NCBI RefSeq assembly: GCF_014859525.1
Contig: NZ_JACUUB010000008.1
Span: 1 to 64,000 of the forward strand
Reading direction: 5' to 3'
From: Marinobacter sp.
Lineage (GTDB): Bacteria > Pseudomonadota > Gammaproteobacteria > Pseudomonadales > Oleiphilaceae
Length of the DNA stretch: 64,000 nt
In this document: positions 17,804-28,083 of the stretch, one piece after another
How the letters are laid out: every line of letters begins with the position of its first letter
Position numbering within the stretch: the first letter of the stretch is position 1
The notes under the pieces: generated by a model
The model's database searches: none
What the model was told of the DNA's origin: nothing
What the model saw: the letters and a program-made list of their open reading frames with translations, nothing else
Made by a program: the position numbers and the translations under genes

Positions 17804-19840
17804 ATGACGCAAGCGAGTAAGCAACAGCGCGATATTCTGGTCACCAGCGCCCTGCCCTATGCCAACGGGCCCATTCATCTGGGACACCTGCTGGAATACA
17901 TTCAGACCGATATCTGGGTACGCTACCAGAAGATGCGTAATCAGAACTGCTACTACGTTTGCGCCGATGACGCCCACGGCACTGCCATCATGCTGCGTGC
18001 CGAGCGCGAGGGCATAACGCCGGAGCAGCTGATTGATCGGATTCGTCAGGAGCACCAGCAAGATTTTGCCGGCTTCCACATTCGCTTCGACAACTATCAT
18101 TCCACCCACTCGGAGGAGAACCAATATTTCTCTGAGTACATTTACCGCCAGCTTCAGGAAAATGGGAACATTGCCACTCGCAAGATTACTCAATTCTTTG
18201 ATCCTGAAAAAGAAATGTTTCTGGCCGACCGTTTTATCAAGGGCACCTGCCCCAAGTGTAAAACCGATGATCAATACGGTGACAACTGCGAAGCCTGCGG
18301 CGCCACCTATACCCCCGCGGAGCTGATTAATCCCCGCTCTGCTGTGTCTGGCGCTACGCCGGTGGAGAAAGAATCCGAGCACTATTTCTTCAAATTGCCG
18401 GAGTTCCACGATTTCCTGAGCAAGTGGACCCGCAGTGGCGCTCTGCAGCCGCAAGTGGCCAACAAACTGGCTGAGTGGCTGGATGCAGGCCTTCAGGAAT
18501 GGGATATCAGTCGGGATGCGCCCTATTTCGGGTTCGAGATTCCGGATGCACCGGGCAAGTACTTCTATGTCTGGCTGGACGCACCTATTGGTTACCTGGC
18601 CAGCTTCAAGAATCTGTGCAACCGGGAAGGCATCGATTTCGAGCACTTCTGGAAGAAAGATTCCACCGCCGAGGTGTATCACTTCATCGGCAAAGATATC
18701 ATCAACTTCCACGCCCTGTTCTGGCCGTCGATGCTGCACGATGCCGGTTTCCGCACACCAACAGCGGTCTGGGCCCACGGGTTTGTGACCGTGAATGGCA
18801 AGAAAATGTCCAAGTCGCGCGGCACCTTTATCATGGCGCGCACCTATCTGGACCACCTGAACCCGGAGTATCTTCGCTATTACTTTGCGGCCAAACTGAC
18901 TGGCGGCGTCGACGACATGGACCTGAACCTTGAGGACTTTGCCGCCCGAGTAAATTCAGACCTTGTCGGCAAAGTGGTCAACATCGCCAGTCGCAGCGCC
19001 GGGTTCATCACCAAGCGCTTTGGCGGCATGCTGGGCAAGGTGACCGAACAAGACAAGATCCAGGAGTTCATTGACGCTGGCGAGCAGATCGCCGAGTTCT
19101 ACGAAAGCCGTGAATTTGGCCGCGCCATGCGCCGAATCATGGAACTGGCCGACATCGCCAATCAATACGTTAATGACGAGCAGCCCTGGGTAATTGCCAA
19201 GCAAGAAGGTCAGGAAGACAAGCTCCAGGCGATTTGCACCAACGCCATGAACATGTTCCGCCTGCTGATGACCTACTTGTCACCGGTGCTGCCGGAAACC
19301 GCGAAAGCCTCGGCGTCGTTCCTGAACGACCGCATGGACTGGAATCAACGCGCCGACTTGCTGGAAGATCACGGTATCGATGCATTCAAGCCGCTGATGA
19401 GCCGGGTTGACATGGCTCAGATCGAAAAAATGCTGGACGCCTCCAAAGACGAAATGCAGGCAGTCATAGGGCAACCGGCTACGACTCCGGCCCAAGACCT
19501 CGAACCCATCGCCGATGAAATTGAGTTCAACGATTTCGCCAAAGTGGATCTGCGCGTCGTCAAGATCGTGAAAGCCGAGCATGTGGATGGTGCCGACAAG
19601 CTTCTTCGCCTGACGCTTGATGTAGGGCATGGAGAACGCAACGTGTTTGCTGGTATCAAGTCGGCTTACAAACCGGAAGACCTGGAAGGCCGTATGACCG
19701 TCATGGTGGCCAACCTGAAACCCCGAAAGATGAAGTTCGGCATGTCCGAAGGCATGGTTCTGGCGGCAGGCCCTGGTGGCAAGGACATTTTTATTCTGTC
19801 TCCCGATTCCGGGGCCACCCCCGGCATGCGGATAATGTAA
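17804..19840 (+). CDS. metG: Methionyl-tRNA synthetase
   Basis: This full-length enzyme (678 residues) charges tRNA-Met. It has a HIGH-type motif [13 protein letters not shown], the zinc knuckle [25 protein letters not shown], an alpha-helical anticodon domain and a C-terminal EMAP-type tRNA-binding domain from about residue 575 ([12 protein letters not shown]). The start is supported by the family N-terminus. rsxA begins 24 bp after the stop, so some read-through into the rsx operon is likely. Confidence 0.98.
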   Translation: MTQASKQQRDILVTSALPYANGPIHLGHLLEYIQTDIWVRYQKMRNQNCYYVCADDAHGTAIMLRAEREGITPEQLIDRIRQEHQQDFAGFHIRFDNYHSTHSEENQYFSEYIYRQLQENGNIATRKITQFFDPEKEMFLADRFIKGTCPKCKTDDQYGDNCEACGATYTPAELINPRSAVSGATPVEKESEHYFFKLPEFHDFLSKWTRSGALQPQVANKLAEWLDAGLQEWDISRDAPYFGFEIPDAPGKYFYVWLDAPIGYLASFKNLCNREGIDFEHFWKKDSTAEVYHFIGKDIINFHALFWPSMLHDAGFRTPTAVWAHGFVTVNGKKMSKSRGTFIMARTYLDHLNPEYLRYYFAAKLTGGVDDMDLNLEDFAARVNSDLVGKVVNIASRSAGFITKRFGGMLGKVTEQDKIQEFIDAGEQIAEFYESREFGRAMRRIMELADIANQYVNDEQPWVIAKQEGQEDKLQAICTNAMNMFRLLMTYLSPVLPETAKASASFLNDRMDWNQRADLLEDHGIDAFKPLMSRVDMAQIEKMLDASKDEMQAVIGQPATTPAQDLEPIADEIEFNDFAKVDLRVVKIVKAEHVDGADKLLRLTLDVGHGERNVFAGIKSAYKPEDLEGRMTVMVANLKPRKMKFGMSEGMVLAAGPGGKDIFILSPDSGATPGMRIM

Positions 19841-19864
19841 GCAGCAACAGGCAGAGACATTCCG

Positions 19865-20446
19865 ATGACAGAGTATTTGCTGATACTGGTCAGCACCATC
19901 CTGGTGAACAACTTCGTGCTGGTGCAGTTCCTGGGGCTGTGTCCGTTCATGGGGGTTTCCGGCAAGCTGGAAACCGCTATGGGTATGTCTCTGGCGACTA
20001 CCTTTGTACTGACTCTGGCGTCAGTGTGCAGTTATCTGGCCTACACTTACCTGCTGGAACCGCTGGATCTCGCGTTTCTGAGAACCATCACATTCATCCT
20101 GGTCATTGCCGTGGTGGTTCAGTTCACTGAAATGGTGGTACGTAAAACCAGTCCTCTGTTGTACCGGGTGTTGGGTATTTTTCTGCCACTGATTACCACC
20201 AACTGTGCGGTGCTGGGCGTCGCCCTGCTGAACATCAACAAAAACAACAATTTCGTCGAGTCCGTACTATACGGCTTTGGCGCTGCAGCCGGTTTCTCCC
20301 TCGTGCTGGTGCTATTTGCGGCCATGCGTGAACGGATTGCCGTGTCCGACGTTCCGATGGCCTTCCGGGGCGCGTCTATCGGCCTGATCACCGCAGGCCT
20401 GATGGCGTTGGCGTTCCTGGGCTTTACTGGCCTGGTTGCGGTCTGA
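19865..20446 (+). CDS. rsxA: Electron transport complex subunit RsxA
   Basis: RsxA (RnfA homologue) is a six-helix inner-membrane subunit of the Rsx/Rnf ferredoxin:NAD oxidoreductase-type complex. In E. coli the complex keeps SoxR reduced. The 193-residue protein shows [20 protein letters not shown] at the N-terminus and the [17 protein letters not shown] motif whose cysteine is conserved in RnfA and RnfE. It is the first gene of a complete rsxABCDGE cluster. Confidence 0.97.
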   Translation: MTEYLLILVSTILVNNFVLVQFLGLCPFMGVSGKLETAMGMSLATTFVLTLASVCSYLAYTYLLEPLDLAFLRTITFILVIAVVVQFTEMVVRKTSPLLYRVLGIFLPLITTNCAVLGVALLNINKNNNFVESVLYGFGAAAGFSLVLVLFAAMRERIAVSDVPMAFRGASIGLITAGLMALAFLGFTGLVAV

Positions 20447-20459
20447 CGGAGCGATGGAT

Positions 20460-21038
20460 ATGTGGACGAGTTTTCTGATTGCTGTGGTTGTTCTGCTCGC
20501 TCTGGCCCTGTTGTTTGGCGGATTGCTGGGTTTCGCCGCCGAAAAATTCAAAGTACAAGGCAACCCTTTGGTAGATCAGATTGACTCCCTGTTGCCTCAA
20601 ACCCAGTGCGGCCAGTGCGGCTTTCCCGGGTGCAAGCCATACGCCGAAGCCATCGCCAACGGCGAAGCCATCAACAAGTGCCCTCCTGGCGGCGAGACTA
20701 CGATCAAAGCACTGGCCGATCTTTTGGACATTGAGCCACAACCCCTGGATGCCGACCACGGCGTGGAACAAGCCAAGCGGGTCGCAGTCATCCGTGAAGA
20801 CGAATGCATTGGCTGCACCAAATGCATTCAGGCATGTCCGGTCGATGCCATTCTGGGAGCCGCCAAACACATGCACACGGTGATCGAAAGCGAGTGCACC
20901 GGCTGTGATCTTTGCGTTGAGCCCTGTCCTGTTGACTGCATTGACATGATCACGATCCAGCCAGACATCCGCAGCTGGACCTGGACCCCGCCCAAAACCG
21001 CCATAATTGCGACCGACCGCCAGGGAGCCAACGCCTGA
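20460..21038 (+). CDS. rsxB: Electron transport complex subunit RsxB
   Basis: This ferredoxin-like, membrane-anchored subunit has 192 residues. I chose the ATG at 20460 because a GGAG (20448-20451) is 8 nt upstream; an ATG at 20454 is too close to it. An N-terminal membrane helix is followed by the CGQCGFPGC cluster motif. Two 4Fe-4S ferredoxin motifs then follow, [12 protein letters not shown] and [12 protein letters not shown]. The start lies just downstream of the rsxA stop, and the stop overlaps the rsxC start. Confidence 0.97.
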   Translation: MWTSFLIAVVVLLALALLFGGLLGFAAEKFKVQGNPLVDQIDSLLPQTQCGQCGFPGCKPYAEAIANGEAINKCPPGGETTIKALADLLDIEPQPLDADHGVEQAKRVAVIREDECIGCTKCIQACPVDAILGAAKHMHTVIESECTGCDLCVEPCPVDCIDMITIQPDIRSWTWTPPKTAIIATDRQGANA

Positions 21039-22867
21039 TGAGCCAGTTGTGGGATTTTTCCGGTGGAATTCATCCACCTGAGAACAAACGGCAGTCAACC
21101 AGCCGCCCCATCCGAATGGCCGGTATTCCCGATCGTCTGATTCTGCCCTTGCAGCAGCACATTGGCGAGCGAGCAGAAGCCATCGTCACTGTGGGTGATC
21201 GAGTGCTCAAGGGCCAGACGGTGGCCGAGGTAACTACTGGCATAGGTGTGCCAGTGCATTCGCCAACCTCAGGCATTGTTGAAGCCATCGAGCAACGCCC
21301 CGTACCACACCCATCCGGCATGGTTGACTGGTGCGTCATCATTAAGCCGGACGGCGAAGATCGGTGGTGCGAGCTTCAGCCTGTGCCCGATTACAAGCTG
21401 CTTGAACGCCAACAGATACTTCAACGCATCCGCGACGCCGGCATCTCGGGCATGGGCGGTGCCGGATTCCCGACCGACATCAAACTGCGCCCACCCCGGG
21501 ACCGTAAAGTTGAAACCCTGATTCTGAACGGCGCTGAGTGCGAGCCGTACATTACCGCCGATGATATGACTATGCGTGAACATGCGGCCGAAGTGGTGGC
21601 CGGCATGAAAGTGATGGCCTGGATTCTGCGCCCGTCCAAGTGCGTTATCGGTATAGAAGATAACAAACCAGAAGCCATCGCGGCCATGCAAGAGGCCGTT
21701 CAGGACACACAGATTGAAATTGCGGTAGTGCCGACCAAATATCCGTCCGGTGGCGAAAAGCAACTGATCCGCATCCTGACCGGGCTGGAGGTTCCCAGCG
21801 GCGGCCTCCCTGCCGACATTGGCGTAATGTGCCACAACGTGGGCACGGCAATGGCTGTGTCCCGAGCAATTTTTGAAGGCAAACCGCTGATCTCCCGTGT
21901 TTTGACCATCACTGGAGAAGCGGTGCAAGAACCCGGTACCTTTGAGGTACTACTTGGCACACCCATCAGCAACCTGTTGGCGATGGCTGGCCTCCAAACC
22001 AGCAAACTGAGCAGACTGGTACTGGGTGGCCCGATGATGGGCTACACCCTCAAGACCGACACCATACCGATAGTGAAAACCTCCAACTGTGTGATTGCGG
22101 CCACTGCCACTGAGCTACCCGCACCACCACCGGAACAGCCTTGCATCCGCTGTGGCCAGTGCGCAGAAGTCTGCCCTATGGAACTCCTGCCGCAACAGTT
22201 GTTCTGGCACGCCAAAGCTGCGGAGTTTGAAAAGGCCGAGCATCTTAACCTGTTCGACTGCATCGAGTGTGGCGCCTGCTCTTACGTTTGCCCAAGTGCC
22301 ATTCCACTGGTGCAACACTACCGCTTCGCCAAGGATGAAATTCGTACTCAACGTGCCGAACAGCTGAAATCAGACCGTGCTCGTGAACGTTTCGAGGCGC
22401 GACAGGCACGCCTCGAACGCGAGCAACAAGAAAAAGAACTGCGCCGTAAAGAGCGGGCAAAAGCCGCAGCTGACGCCCAGGCTCAGAAACAAGCCGAAGC
22501 AGAACACGTCGTCGCGAAAGGCGATGCCGTAGATAGTCGTGATGCCAAAGCGGCACTTGTGCAACAGGCCCTGGAGAGGAAAAAAGCCAAAGCAGCTCAA
22601 GCCTCGGGCAGCACCCTACAGGCAACACCGGCATCCGAGGAAAAGCCTGACATCGAAGCACTGGAAAAGCAGCTGATGCAGGCAGAAGCCAAACTGAGCA
22701 CCATGCAAGGCATGCTGGATGAAGCCAAAGAGCAGCAAGCTGATAACCTGGACAAGCTGGAGCGAGCGGTGGCCAAGAACCATGACCGGGTTGAGCGAGC
22801 CCGGGAGGCTCTCACCGAAGCCCAGAAGCGGGCCGGCTCTGAGCCCGCTGCGCAGTTGTCCGAGTAA
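21038..22867 (+). CDS. rsxC: Electron transport complex subunit RsxC
   Basis: RsxC is the peripheral NADH/FMN-binding-type subunit with two 4Fe-4S clusters. This 609-residue copy has the GMGGAGFPTDIKL nucleotide-site glycine loop, and CIRCGQCAEVCP from residue 369 and CIECGACSYVCP from residue 408. After about residue 440 comes a K/E/R/A/Q-rich region predicted as coiled coil. The tail is shorter than the Ala/Lys-repeat tails of enterobacterial RsxC (about 740 residues). The start overlaps the rsxB stop by one base. Confidence 0.97.
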   Translation: MSQLWDFSGGIHPPENKRQSTSRPIRMAGIPDRLILPLQQHIGERAEAIVTVGDRVLKGQTVAEVTTGIGVPVHSPTSGIVEAIEQRPVPHPSGMVDWCVIIKPDGEDRWCELQPVPDYKLLERQQILQRIRDAGISGMGGAGFPTDIKLRPPRDRKVETLILNGAECEPYITADDMTMREHAAEVVAGMKVMAWILRPSKCVIGIEDNKPEAIAAMQEAVQDTQIEIAVVPTKYPSGGEKQLIRILTGLEVPSGGLPADIGVMCHNVGTAMAVSRAIFEGKPLISRVLTITGEAVQEPGTFEVLLGTPISNLLAMAGLQTSKLSRLVLGGPMMGYTLKTDTIPIVKTSNCVIAATATELPAPPPEQPCIRCGQCAEVCPMELLPQQLFWHAKAAEFEKAEHLNLFDCIECGACSYVCPSAIPLVQHYRFAKDEIRTQRAEQLKSDRARERFEARQARLEREQQEKELRRKERAKAAADAQAQKQAEAEHVVAKGDAVDSRDAKAALVQQALERKKAKAAQASGSTLQATPASEEKPDIEALEKQLMQAEAKLSTMQGMLDEAKEQQADNLDKLERAVAKNHDRVERAREALTEAQKRAGSEPAAQLSE

Positions 22868-22885
22868 CCCATTTCAGGATCCGTC

Positions 22886-23938
22886 ATGGCATTAGTTCAA
22901 CAATCTTCACCCCATGCCCACCATGCCCGACCAACGTCTCGGCTCATGCTGTGGGTTATGCTGGCGACCGTTCCGGGCCTGATCGCCCAAACGGCATTCT
23001 TCGGCTGGGGCAATCTGATCAATGTGATCTGGTGTGTGGCTCTGGCACTTGCCTCTGAAGCCGTCATTCTGAAATTGCGCAACAAGCCGATCGCGTTTTT
23101 TCTGAAAGACAACACCGCCGCCGTCACGGGTTTGTTACTGGGATTGTCACTACCCCAGTTTGCGCCTTGGTGGGTATCCGGCATTGCGGTCATTTCCGCC
23201 ATCGTGGTAGCCAAACAGCTGTATGGTGGACTTGGCTCCAACCCATTCAATCCAGCCATGGTGGGCTACGCTCTGGTGCTGATCTCCTTTCCAGTAGCAA
23301 TGACCACCAACTGGGCACAACCCGCTACCTTGTGGGCGGGTGCGCCTGGTTTTGGTGAGACACTGGCCACCATTTTTTCTGGCAGCCAAACCAGCATTGA
23401 CGCTTGGACGATGGCGACACCGCTGGACGAGTACAAACATAAAATTACTACGCACACCGCCGCCGAAGTGTTGCAACACCCAACCTTTGGCGACCTGGTC
23501 GCACGGGGCTGGGAATGGGTAAACCTGGCTTTTCTGGCCGGCGGCCTGGTATTGATTTGGCTAAGGATCATCACCTGGCATATTCCCGTTGCGTTCCTGG
23601 CGGCTATTGCCATCATGAGTCTGGCGTTCGGCAACAACGCCGATCAATATGCGCCCCTGCAACTGCATTTGCTGGCAGGTGGTACCATGCTAGGCGCCTT
23701 TTTCATTGCCACAGACCCTGTGTCTGCAGCCACCAGTCACCAGGGTAAACTCATCTATGGCGCGGGGATTGGTGTACTGATCTATCTGATCCGGACCTGG
23801 GGAAACTACCCGGACGCGGTTGCCTTCAGCGTGCTGTTGATGAACTTTGCCGTGCCCTTTATCGATCACTACACCCCGCCGAGAACCTTCGGACACCACA
23901 AAGCCAGACGGGGCGTCCCCGGCAAAAGCGGAGGCTGA
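22886..23938 (+). CDS. rsxD: Electron transport complex subunit RsxD
   Basis: This 350-residue integral membrane flavoprotein subunit has about nine hydrophobic segments. The candidate FMN-attachment threonine is in [11 protein letters not shown] (about residue 180), the position of the covalent flavin in Rnf[18 protein letters not shown] and [13 protein letters not shown] are typical of the family. An AGGA Shine-Dalgarno precedes the ATG by 7 nt. Confidence 0.96.
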   Translation: MALVQQSSPHAHHARPTSRLMLWVMLATVPGLIAQTAFFGWGNLINVIWCVALALASEAVILKLRNKPIAFFLKDNTAAVTGLLLGLSLPQFAPWWVSGIAVISAIVVAKQLYGGLGSNPFNPAMVGYALVLISFPVAMTTNWAQPATLWAGAPGFGETLATIFSGSQTSIDAWTMATPLDEYKHKITTHTAAEVLQHPTFGDLVARGWEWVNLAFLAGGLVLIWLRIITWHIPVAFLAAIAIMSLAFGNNADQYAPLQLHLLAGGTMLGAFFIATDPVSAATSHQGKLIYGAGIGVLIYLIRTWGNYPDAVAFSVLLMNFAVPFIDHYTPPRTFGHHKARRGVPGKSGG

Positions 23939-23941
23939 CCC

Positions 23942-24643
23942 ATGAATGCGATCACCACCTCCATCCGTCGCAGCGCCATAGGCCTTGGCCTGTTTGCCAT
24001 TATTACCGGCGGCACCATTGCCCTTACCCAGGGCATCACCAAAGACAGAATTGCGGAACAAGCAGCCCGGGCAGAGGCCAGGGCACTGTTCGAGATTATT
24101 CCCGAACATCAGCACGACAACGATTTGTTGCGCGACGTAATTACTCTGCCTGCCAGTAATCGCCAACCAACACTTGGGCCGGTGAAGGTTTGGGTAGCAA
24201 GGCGTGACGGCCAACCCGTTGGCCTGATCATGCCGGCAGTGGCCCCCGATGGTTACTCCGGAGAAATCCGGTTACTGGTCGGCCTCGACCTGGAAGGCCG
24301 AATACTGGGCGTTCGCGTCACTCATCATCGGGAAACCCCCGGGCTTGGTGACCGGATTGAAACCCGAAAATCGGACTGGGTTTACGGGTTTGATGGCCGC
24401 TCTCTCGGCAATCCGCCTACCGATCAGTGGAACGTCAAGAAAAACGGCGGCGTGTTTGATCAATTCACAGGGGCGACCATTACGCCCCGTGCCGTGGTTA
24501 ATGCAGTGCAGCACACCCTGACCTACTTCCGCCAGAACCGGGAGTTAATTCGGGAGCGCCTGAACGAGCCACCCTCACCCCGGAACAGACAACTGACTCC
24601 GGATGCCATCGCCGGCGAGTCCAACACTGCGGAGCACTCCTGA
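23942..24643 (+). CDS. rsxG: Electron transport complex subunit RsxG
   Basis: This 233-residue subunit has one N-terminal membrane anchor (about residues 12-32) and an extracytoplasmic FMN-binding domain. The flavin-attachment motif appears as [12 protein letters not shown] near residue 180, where the second Thr is the usual covalent FMN site. [15 protein letters not shown] is the other conserved segment. It is 3 bp from rsxD and 2 bp from rsxE. Confidence 0.97.
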   Translation: MNAITTSIRRSAIGLGLFAIITGGTIALTQGITKDRIAEQAARAEARALFEIIPEHQHDNDLLRDVITLPASNRQPTLGPVKVWVARRDGQPVGLIMPAVAPDGYSGEIRLLVGLDLEGRILGVRVTHHRETPGLGDRIETRKSDWVYGFDGRSLGNPPTDQWNVKKNGGVFDQFTGATITPRAVVNAVQHTLTYFRQNRELIRERLNEPPSPRNRQLTPDAIAGESNTAEHS

Positions 24644-24645
24644 TC

Positions 24646-25362
24646 ATGGCCACAAAATCATCCAGCGACATTGTCAAAGAAGGCCTGTGGACCAACAACC
24701 CTGCGCTGGTTCAGGTGCTCGGGCTCTGCCCATTGCTGGCAGTCACCAGCACTGTCGTCAACGCGATCGGACTGGGTATCGCCACTCTCATGGTGTTGAT
24801 CGGCTCTAACCTGTCGGTCTCCCTTATCCGCAATTTTGTTAACGAATCGGTGCGCCTGCCGGCGTTCGTGATGATCATCGCGTCTTTTGTAACCTGTGCA
24901 GAGCTGCTAATGCAGGCGTTCACCTACGAGCTCTACCAGATTCTCGGTATTTTCATCCCCTTGATCGTTACGAACTGCGCCATTCTGGGCCGGGCCGACG
25001 CCTTTGCCTCCAAGAACCCGCCCCTGCCCGCACTGCTTGACGGTGCCATGATGGGGTTGGGCTTTTTGGCAGTGCTGATCATTCTTGGCGGCATGCGCGA
25101 ATTGATTGGCCAGGGCACACTGTTTGCCGACATGCACCTGTTACTCGGCCCGACCGCGACGGACTGGGTCATCCAGCCCTTTGAACACTACCCAGACATG
25201 CTGTTCATGGTGTTGCCCCCGGGCGCATTTGTCGGCCTTGGTTTGCTCATCGCACTGAAAAACGGCATTGATCACCATCTTAAAGATCGGCGGCTGGCAG
25301 CCCAACCGGCCCATGCTGGCGCTGGCAGTAAAAGGGTCAGGGTTACCGGCAATGTTTCCTGA
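24646..25362 (+). CDS. rsxE: Electron transport complex subunit RsxE
   Basis: RsxE (238 residues) is the RnfE-type membrane subunit, paralogous to RsxA and inserted in the opposite topology. The paired motif [16 protein letters not shown] at the N-terminus and [19 protein letters not shown] in the middle mark the family. It closes the rsx operon; nth follows 44 bp downstream on the same strand, an arrangement shared with E. coli and Pseudomonas. Confidence 0.97.
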   Translation: MATKSSSDIVKEGLWTNNPALVQVLGLCPLLAVTSTVVNAIGLGIATLMVLIGSNLSVSLIRNFVNESVRLPAFVMIIASFVTCAELLMQAFTYELYQILGIFIPLIVTNCAILGRADAFASKNPPLPALLDGAMMGLGFLAVLIILGGMRELIGQGTLFADMHLLLGPTATDWVIQPFEHYPDMLFMVLPPGAFVGLGLLIALKNGIDHHLKDRRLAAQPAHAGAGSKRVRVTGNVS

Positions 25363-25406
25363 GCCTAATGCCTGAACCCGACACTTGAGCCTGAGCCCGG
25401 ACAACG

Positions 25407-26045
25407 ATGAACAAAGATAAACGCACTGAAATCTTCACACGACTCAGAGACGAGAACCCCAACCCCACCACGGAGTTGAACTACAGCAATCCGTTCGAAT
25501 TGCTGATTGCAGTGATTTTATCTGCGCAGGCTACAGATGTGGGCGTTAACAAGGCTACGGACAAGCTGTACCCAGTGGCCAATACCCCGGAAGCGATCTA
25601 TAAGCTGGGAGTGGACGGCCTGAAGGAATACATCAAAACCATCGGCCTGTTTAACAGCAAAGCTGAAAATGTGATCAAAACCTGTCAGATCCTGGTCGAG
25701 AAGCACAACAGCCAGGTACCGGATAATCGTGAAGACCTGGAGGCGCTACCCGGTGTCGGCAGAAAAACCGCCAATGTTGTGCTGAACACAGCGTTCCGCC
25801 AACCCGCCATGGCGGTGGATACGCATATTTTTCGGGTCTCAAACCGAACCGGCATTGCGCCCGGCAAAAACGTTCTGGAAGTCGAAAAGCGACTGATGCG
25901 ACTGATCCCGAAAGAATTCCTGATGGATGCTCATCACTGGCTGATACTGCACGGTCGGTACACCTGCACCGCCCGGAAACCGAAATGCGGAGCCTGCCTG
26001 ATCGAGGATTTGTGCGAGTTCAGACAAAAACGGGATTATCAGTAA
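25407..26045 (+). CDS. nth: Endonuclease III
   Basis: This DNA glycosylase/AP lyase acts on oxidised pyrimidines. The 212-residue protein contains the helix-hairpin-helix LPGVGRKTANVVL with the catalytic Lys, VDTHIFRVSNR with the catalytic Asp, and the 4Fe-4S motif C-x6-C-x2-C-x5-C at the C-terminus (CTARKPKCGACLIEDLC). It is the last gene of the metG-rsx-nth run and ends before a strong hairpin terminator. Confidence 0.98.
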   Translation: MNKDKRTEIFTRLRDENPNPTTELNYSNPFELLIAVILSAQATDVGVNKATDKLYPVANTPEAIYKLGVDGLKEYIKTIGLFNSKAENVIKTCQILVEKHNSQVPDNREDLEALPGVGRKTANVVLNTAFRQPAMAVDTHIFRVSNRTGIAPGKNVLEVEKRLMRLIPKEFLMDAHHWLILHGRYTCTARKPKCGACLIEDLCEFRQKRDYQ

Positions 26046-26072
26046 ATCAGAGCGTTTTCGTTCTACAAATAA

Positions 26073-26102
26073 CAGAAAAGCCGGCAAATGCCGGCTTTTC
26101 TG
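26073..26102. terminator. Bidirectional rho-independent terminator
   Basis: CAGAAAAGCCGGC (26073-26085) and GCCGGCTTTTCTG (26090-26102) form a perfect 13-bp stem with an AAAT loop. It lies between the convergent nth and chalcone-isomerase-like genes and supplies a T-run in both directions. Confidence 0.85.
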
Positions 26103-26126
26103 TGAACGCAGAGCTCTGTTGACACC

Positions 26127-26702
26127 TTAACGCTTGCCCAGCATTCGTTCTTTTAAGTCTTTCTGAGCGGGCCTATCAGATAACCAGATGCCGAAAAGGG
26201 CCTTCTTGAACTCTAGGTCGCCAACACTGTCACGCTGCTCTCCATTCTTGAAAACCTGCACGCCGATGTCTGGCAGGTACACCAAATCAAACACGTCGCC
26301 TTCCCGGATCTCTTCCTGAAACACTGCCATGAACTGGTCCACTTCAACCTGTATCCTGGACAGATCACCACCTGTAGCAGCTTTAAAACCGTCCATCGTG
26401 GCTTCTGTCATTCGTTCACTGGTAATCATGCCAGAGATAATGTGCAACGTAATGGCCTGAGGCTCATCAGCCACAATCACAGATTCAGCGTCATTCACTT
26501 TCTCAGGAACATAGAGACCACCAACGTAAAGATTCATGAACCATTTGGAACGCGTGCCGGCGCCATTGAGCTGAAGTTCATGCCCCATGGTAGAGTAGGT
26601 ATCCGGTACGTCCACACCGCCAACATTCAAGGCGTAAGCCGGCATAGCCAGGCTACCGGCAAGCAGCAATATTGAAAAACCTGCCGTAAGCGTCTTCTTC
26701 AT
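26127..26702 (-). CDS. Exported chalcone isomerase-like protein
   Basis: This 191-residue protein starts at the ATG 26700-26702, behind a GGAAGGGA Shine-Dalgarno; longer versions lack family support. It has a cleavable signal peptide (MKKTLTAGFSILLLAGSLAMPAYA). The body resembles the bacterial chalcone-isomerase-like fold (GAGTRSKWFMNLYVGGLYVPE, then a conserved FKKALFGIWLSDRP near the end). These bacterial proteins are usually not chalcone isomerases and may bind fatty acids. It is probably periplasmic with function unproven. Confidence 0.85.
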   Translation of the reverse strand: MKKTLTAGFSILLLAGSLAMPAYALNVGGVDVPDTYSTMGHELQLNGAGTRSKWFMNLYVGGLYVPEKVNDAESVIVADEPQAITLHIISGMITSERMTEATMDGFKAATGGDLSRIQVEVDQFMAVFQEEIREGDVFDLVYLPDIGVQVFKNGEQRDSVGDLEFKKALFGIWLSDRPAQKDLKERMLGKR

Positions 26703-26844
26703 AATCCCTTCCTTTCGATCATTATTATTGAATGCGTCATCCGTTACCGGGCCGACTCCCACTCACCGGCCCGCGTCGCCATTCTAACAATGATAATTGC
26801 GGGGCAATCGCCACTTGGTTCTCATTTGCTGCCACATTCAACAA

Positions 26845-26876
26845 AAAAGCCGACCATGCTGCCATGGTCGGCTTTT
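26845..26876 (-). terminator. Rho-independent terminator of rpoS
   Basis: AAAAGCCGACCATG (26845-26858) pairs perfectly with CATGGTCGGCTTTT (26863-26876) around a CTGC loop. On the minus strand the stem is followed by a T-rich run. It lies 22 bp after the rpoS stop. Confidence 0.85.
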
Positions 26877-26898
26877 ACAGATTACCCGTCGCTGCTGG

Positions 26899-27891
26899 TT
26901 ACTTGAACAGCAAGCTTCCAGACAGTCCTTCCTTCTCAAGAATCTCTCTGAGGCGGCGTAATGCTTCAACCTGGATCTGCCGGACCCTCTCACGAGTCAA
27001 CCCAATTTCCTGGCCCACTTCCTCCAGGGTACTGATGGGATAACCCCGAAGCCCGAAGCGGCGCGAAAGCACTTCCTGCTGTTTGTCACTGAGCTGGTCA
27101 ATCCACTTTTCAAGGCAGGAACACATGTTATTGTCCTGCAGGAGATCGGCCGGATCAGACGCGCCCTCATCTGCAACCGTATCCAGCAAGGATTTGTCGC
27201 TGCCAACACCAATCGGCGTATCCATCGACGCCACCCGCTCATTCAGACCGAGCATGCGCTTGACGTCTTGAACAGGCTTGTCCACCATCCGGGCAATTTC
27301 TTCTGCCGTGGGCTCGTGGTCAAGTTTCTGGGTCAGTTCGCGGGCAGCACGCAGATAAAGGTTCAGTTCTTTTACCACATGGATGGGCAAACGGATGGTG
27401 CGGGTCTGGTTCATGATGGCCCGCTCAATGGTTTGACGGATCCACCAGGTGGCATAAGTCGAAAAGCGGAAACCCCGCTCCGGGTCAAACTTCTCAACAG
27501 CGCGAATCAGACCAAGGTTACCCTCTTCGATCAAATCAAGCAGCGTCAGACCTCTGTTCACATACCGGCGAGCTATTTTCACGACCAGTCGCAGGTTACT
27601 TTCTATCATGCGCTTACGGCCAGACTCTTCACCCTTGCGTGCCAGACGCGCGAAGTAGACTTCTTCTTCCGGTGTAAGGAGGGGTGAAAACCCGATTTCG
27701 TTGAGGTAAAGCTGGGTGGCATCCAGCTGCTTGGCGCTGGTGTAATACTTACCCTTGGTGGGAAAATCGTCTTCGGCCACCGGTTCGTCTGGTGATGACT
27801 TATCCGGCTTGTCTTCTGCTAACTGATGCTCGTCTGCGTCTTCAATATCTTCAACGCGATCAATAATGATGTCTTCTTGCTCTGCTGACAT
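26899..27891 (-). CDS. rpoS: RNA polymerase sigma factor RpoS
   Basis: This is the stationary-phase and general stress sigma factor. The 330-residue protein begins with an acidic N-terminus and contains region 1.2 ([21 protein letters not shown]). Region 2 includes [28 protein letters not shown] and the -10 reading [11 protein letters not shown]. Regions 3 and 4 follow with a C-terminal helix-turn-helix ([19 protein letters not shown]). It is 192 bp downstream of nlpD, where the long rpoS leader normally lies. In relatives the main rpoS promoter is inside nlpD. Confidence 0.98.
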   Translation of the reverse strand: MSAEQEDIIIDRVEDIEDADEHQLAEDKPDKSSPDEPVAEDDFPTKGKYYTSAKQLDATQLYLNEIGFSPLLTPEEEVYFARLARKGEESGRKRMIESNLRLVVKIARRYVNRGLTLLDLIEEGNLGLIRAVEKFDPERGFRFSTYATWWIRQTIERAIMNQTRTIRLPIHVVKELNLYLRAARELTQKLDHEPTAEEIARMVDKPVQDVKRMLGLNERVASMDTPIGVGSDKSLLDTVADEGASDPADLLQDNNMCSCLEKWIDQLSDKQQEVLSRRFGLRGYPISTLEEVGQEIGLTRERVRQIQVEALRRLREILEKEGLSGSLLFK

Positions 27892-28083
27892 TTTCTACCC
27901 CGCCTCTCAATAATCCTGTGGTCGCCCGAGACTTTTTATTATTGCGGACTGTTCCGGTGTTGGTTTTCTTCAGGACATTTGCTAGTTGGCTGGCAATCAC
28001 AGTTGCCGTTATTGTTGTTCTACTTCGCGGTTCTTGGTCAGGCCTTCCGGGCAATCACATCGGAAACGTCCAGCTTCCTGTTT

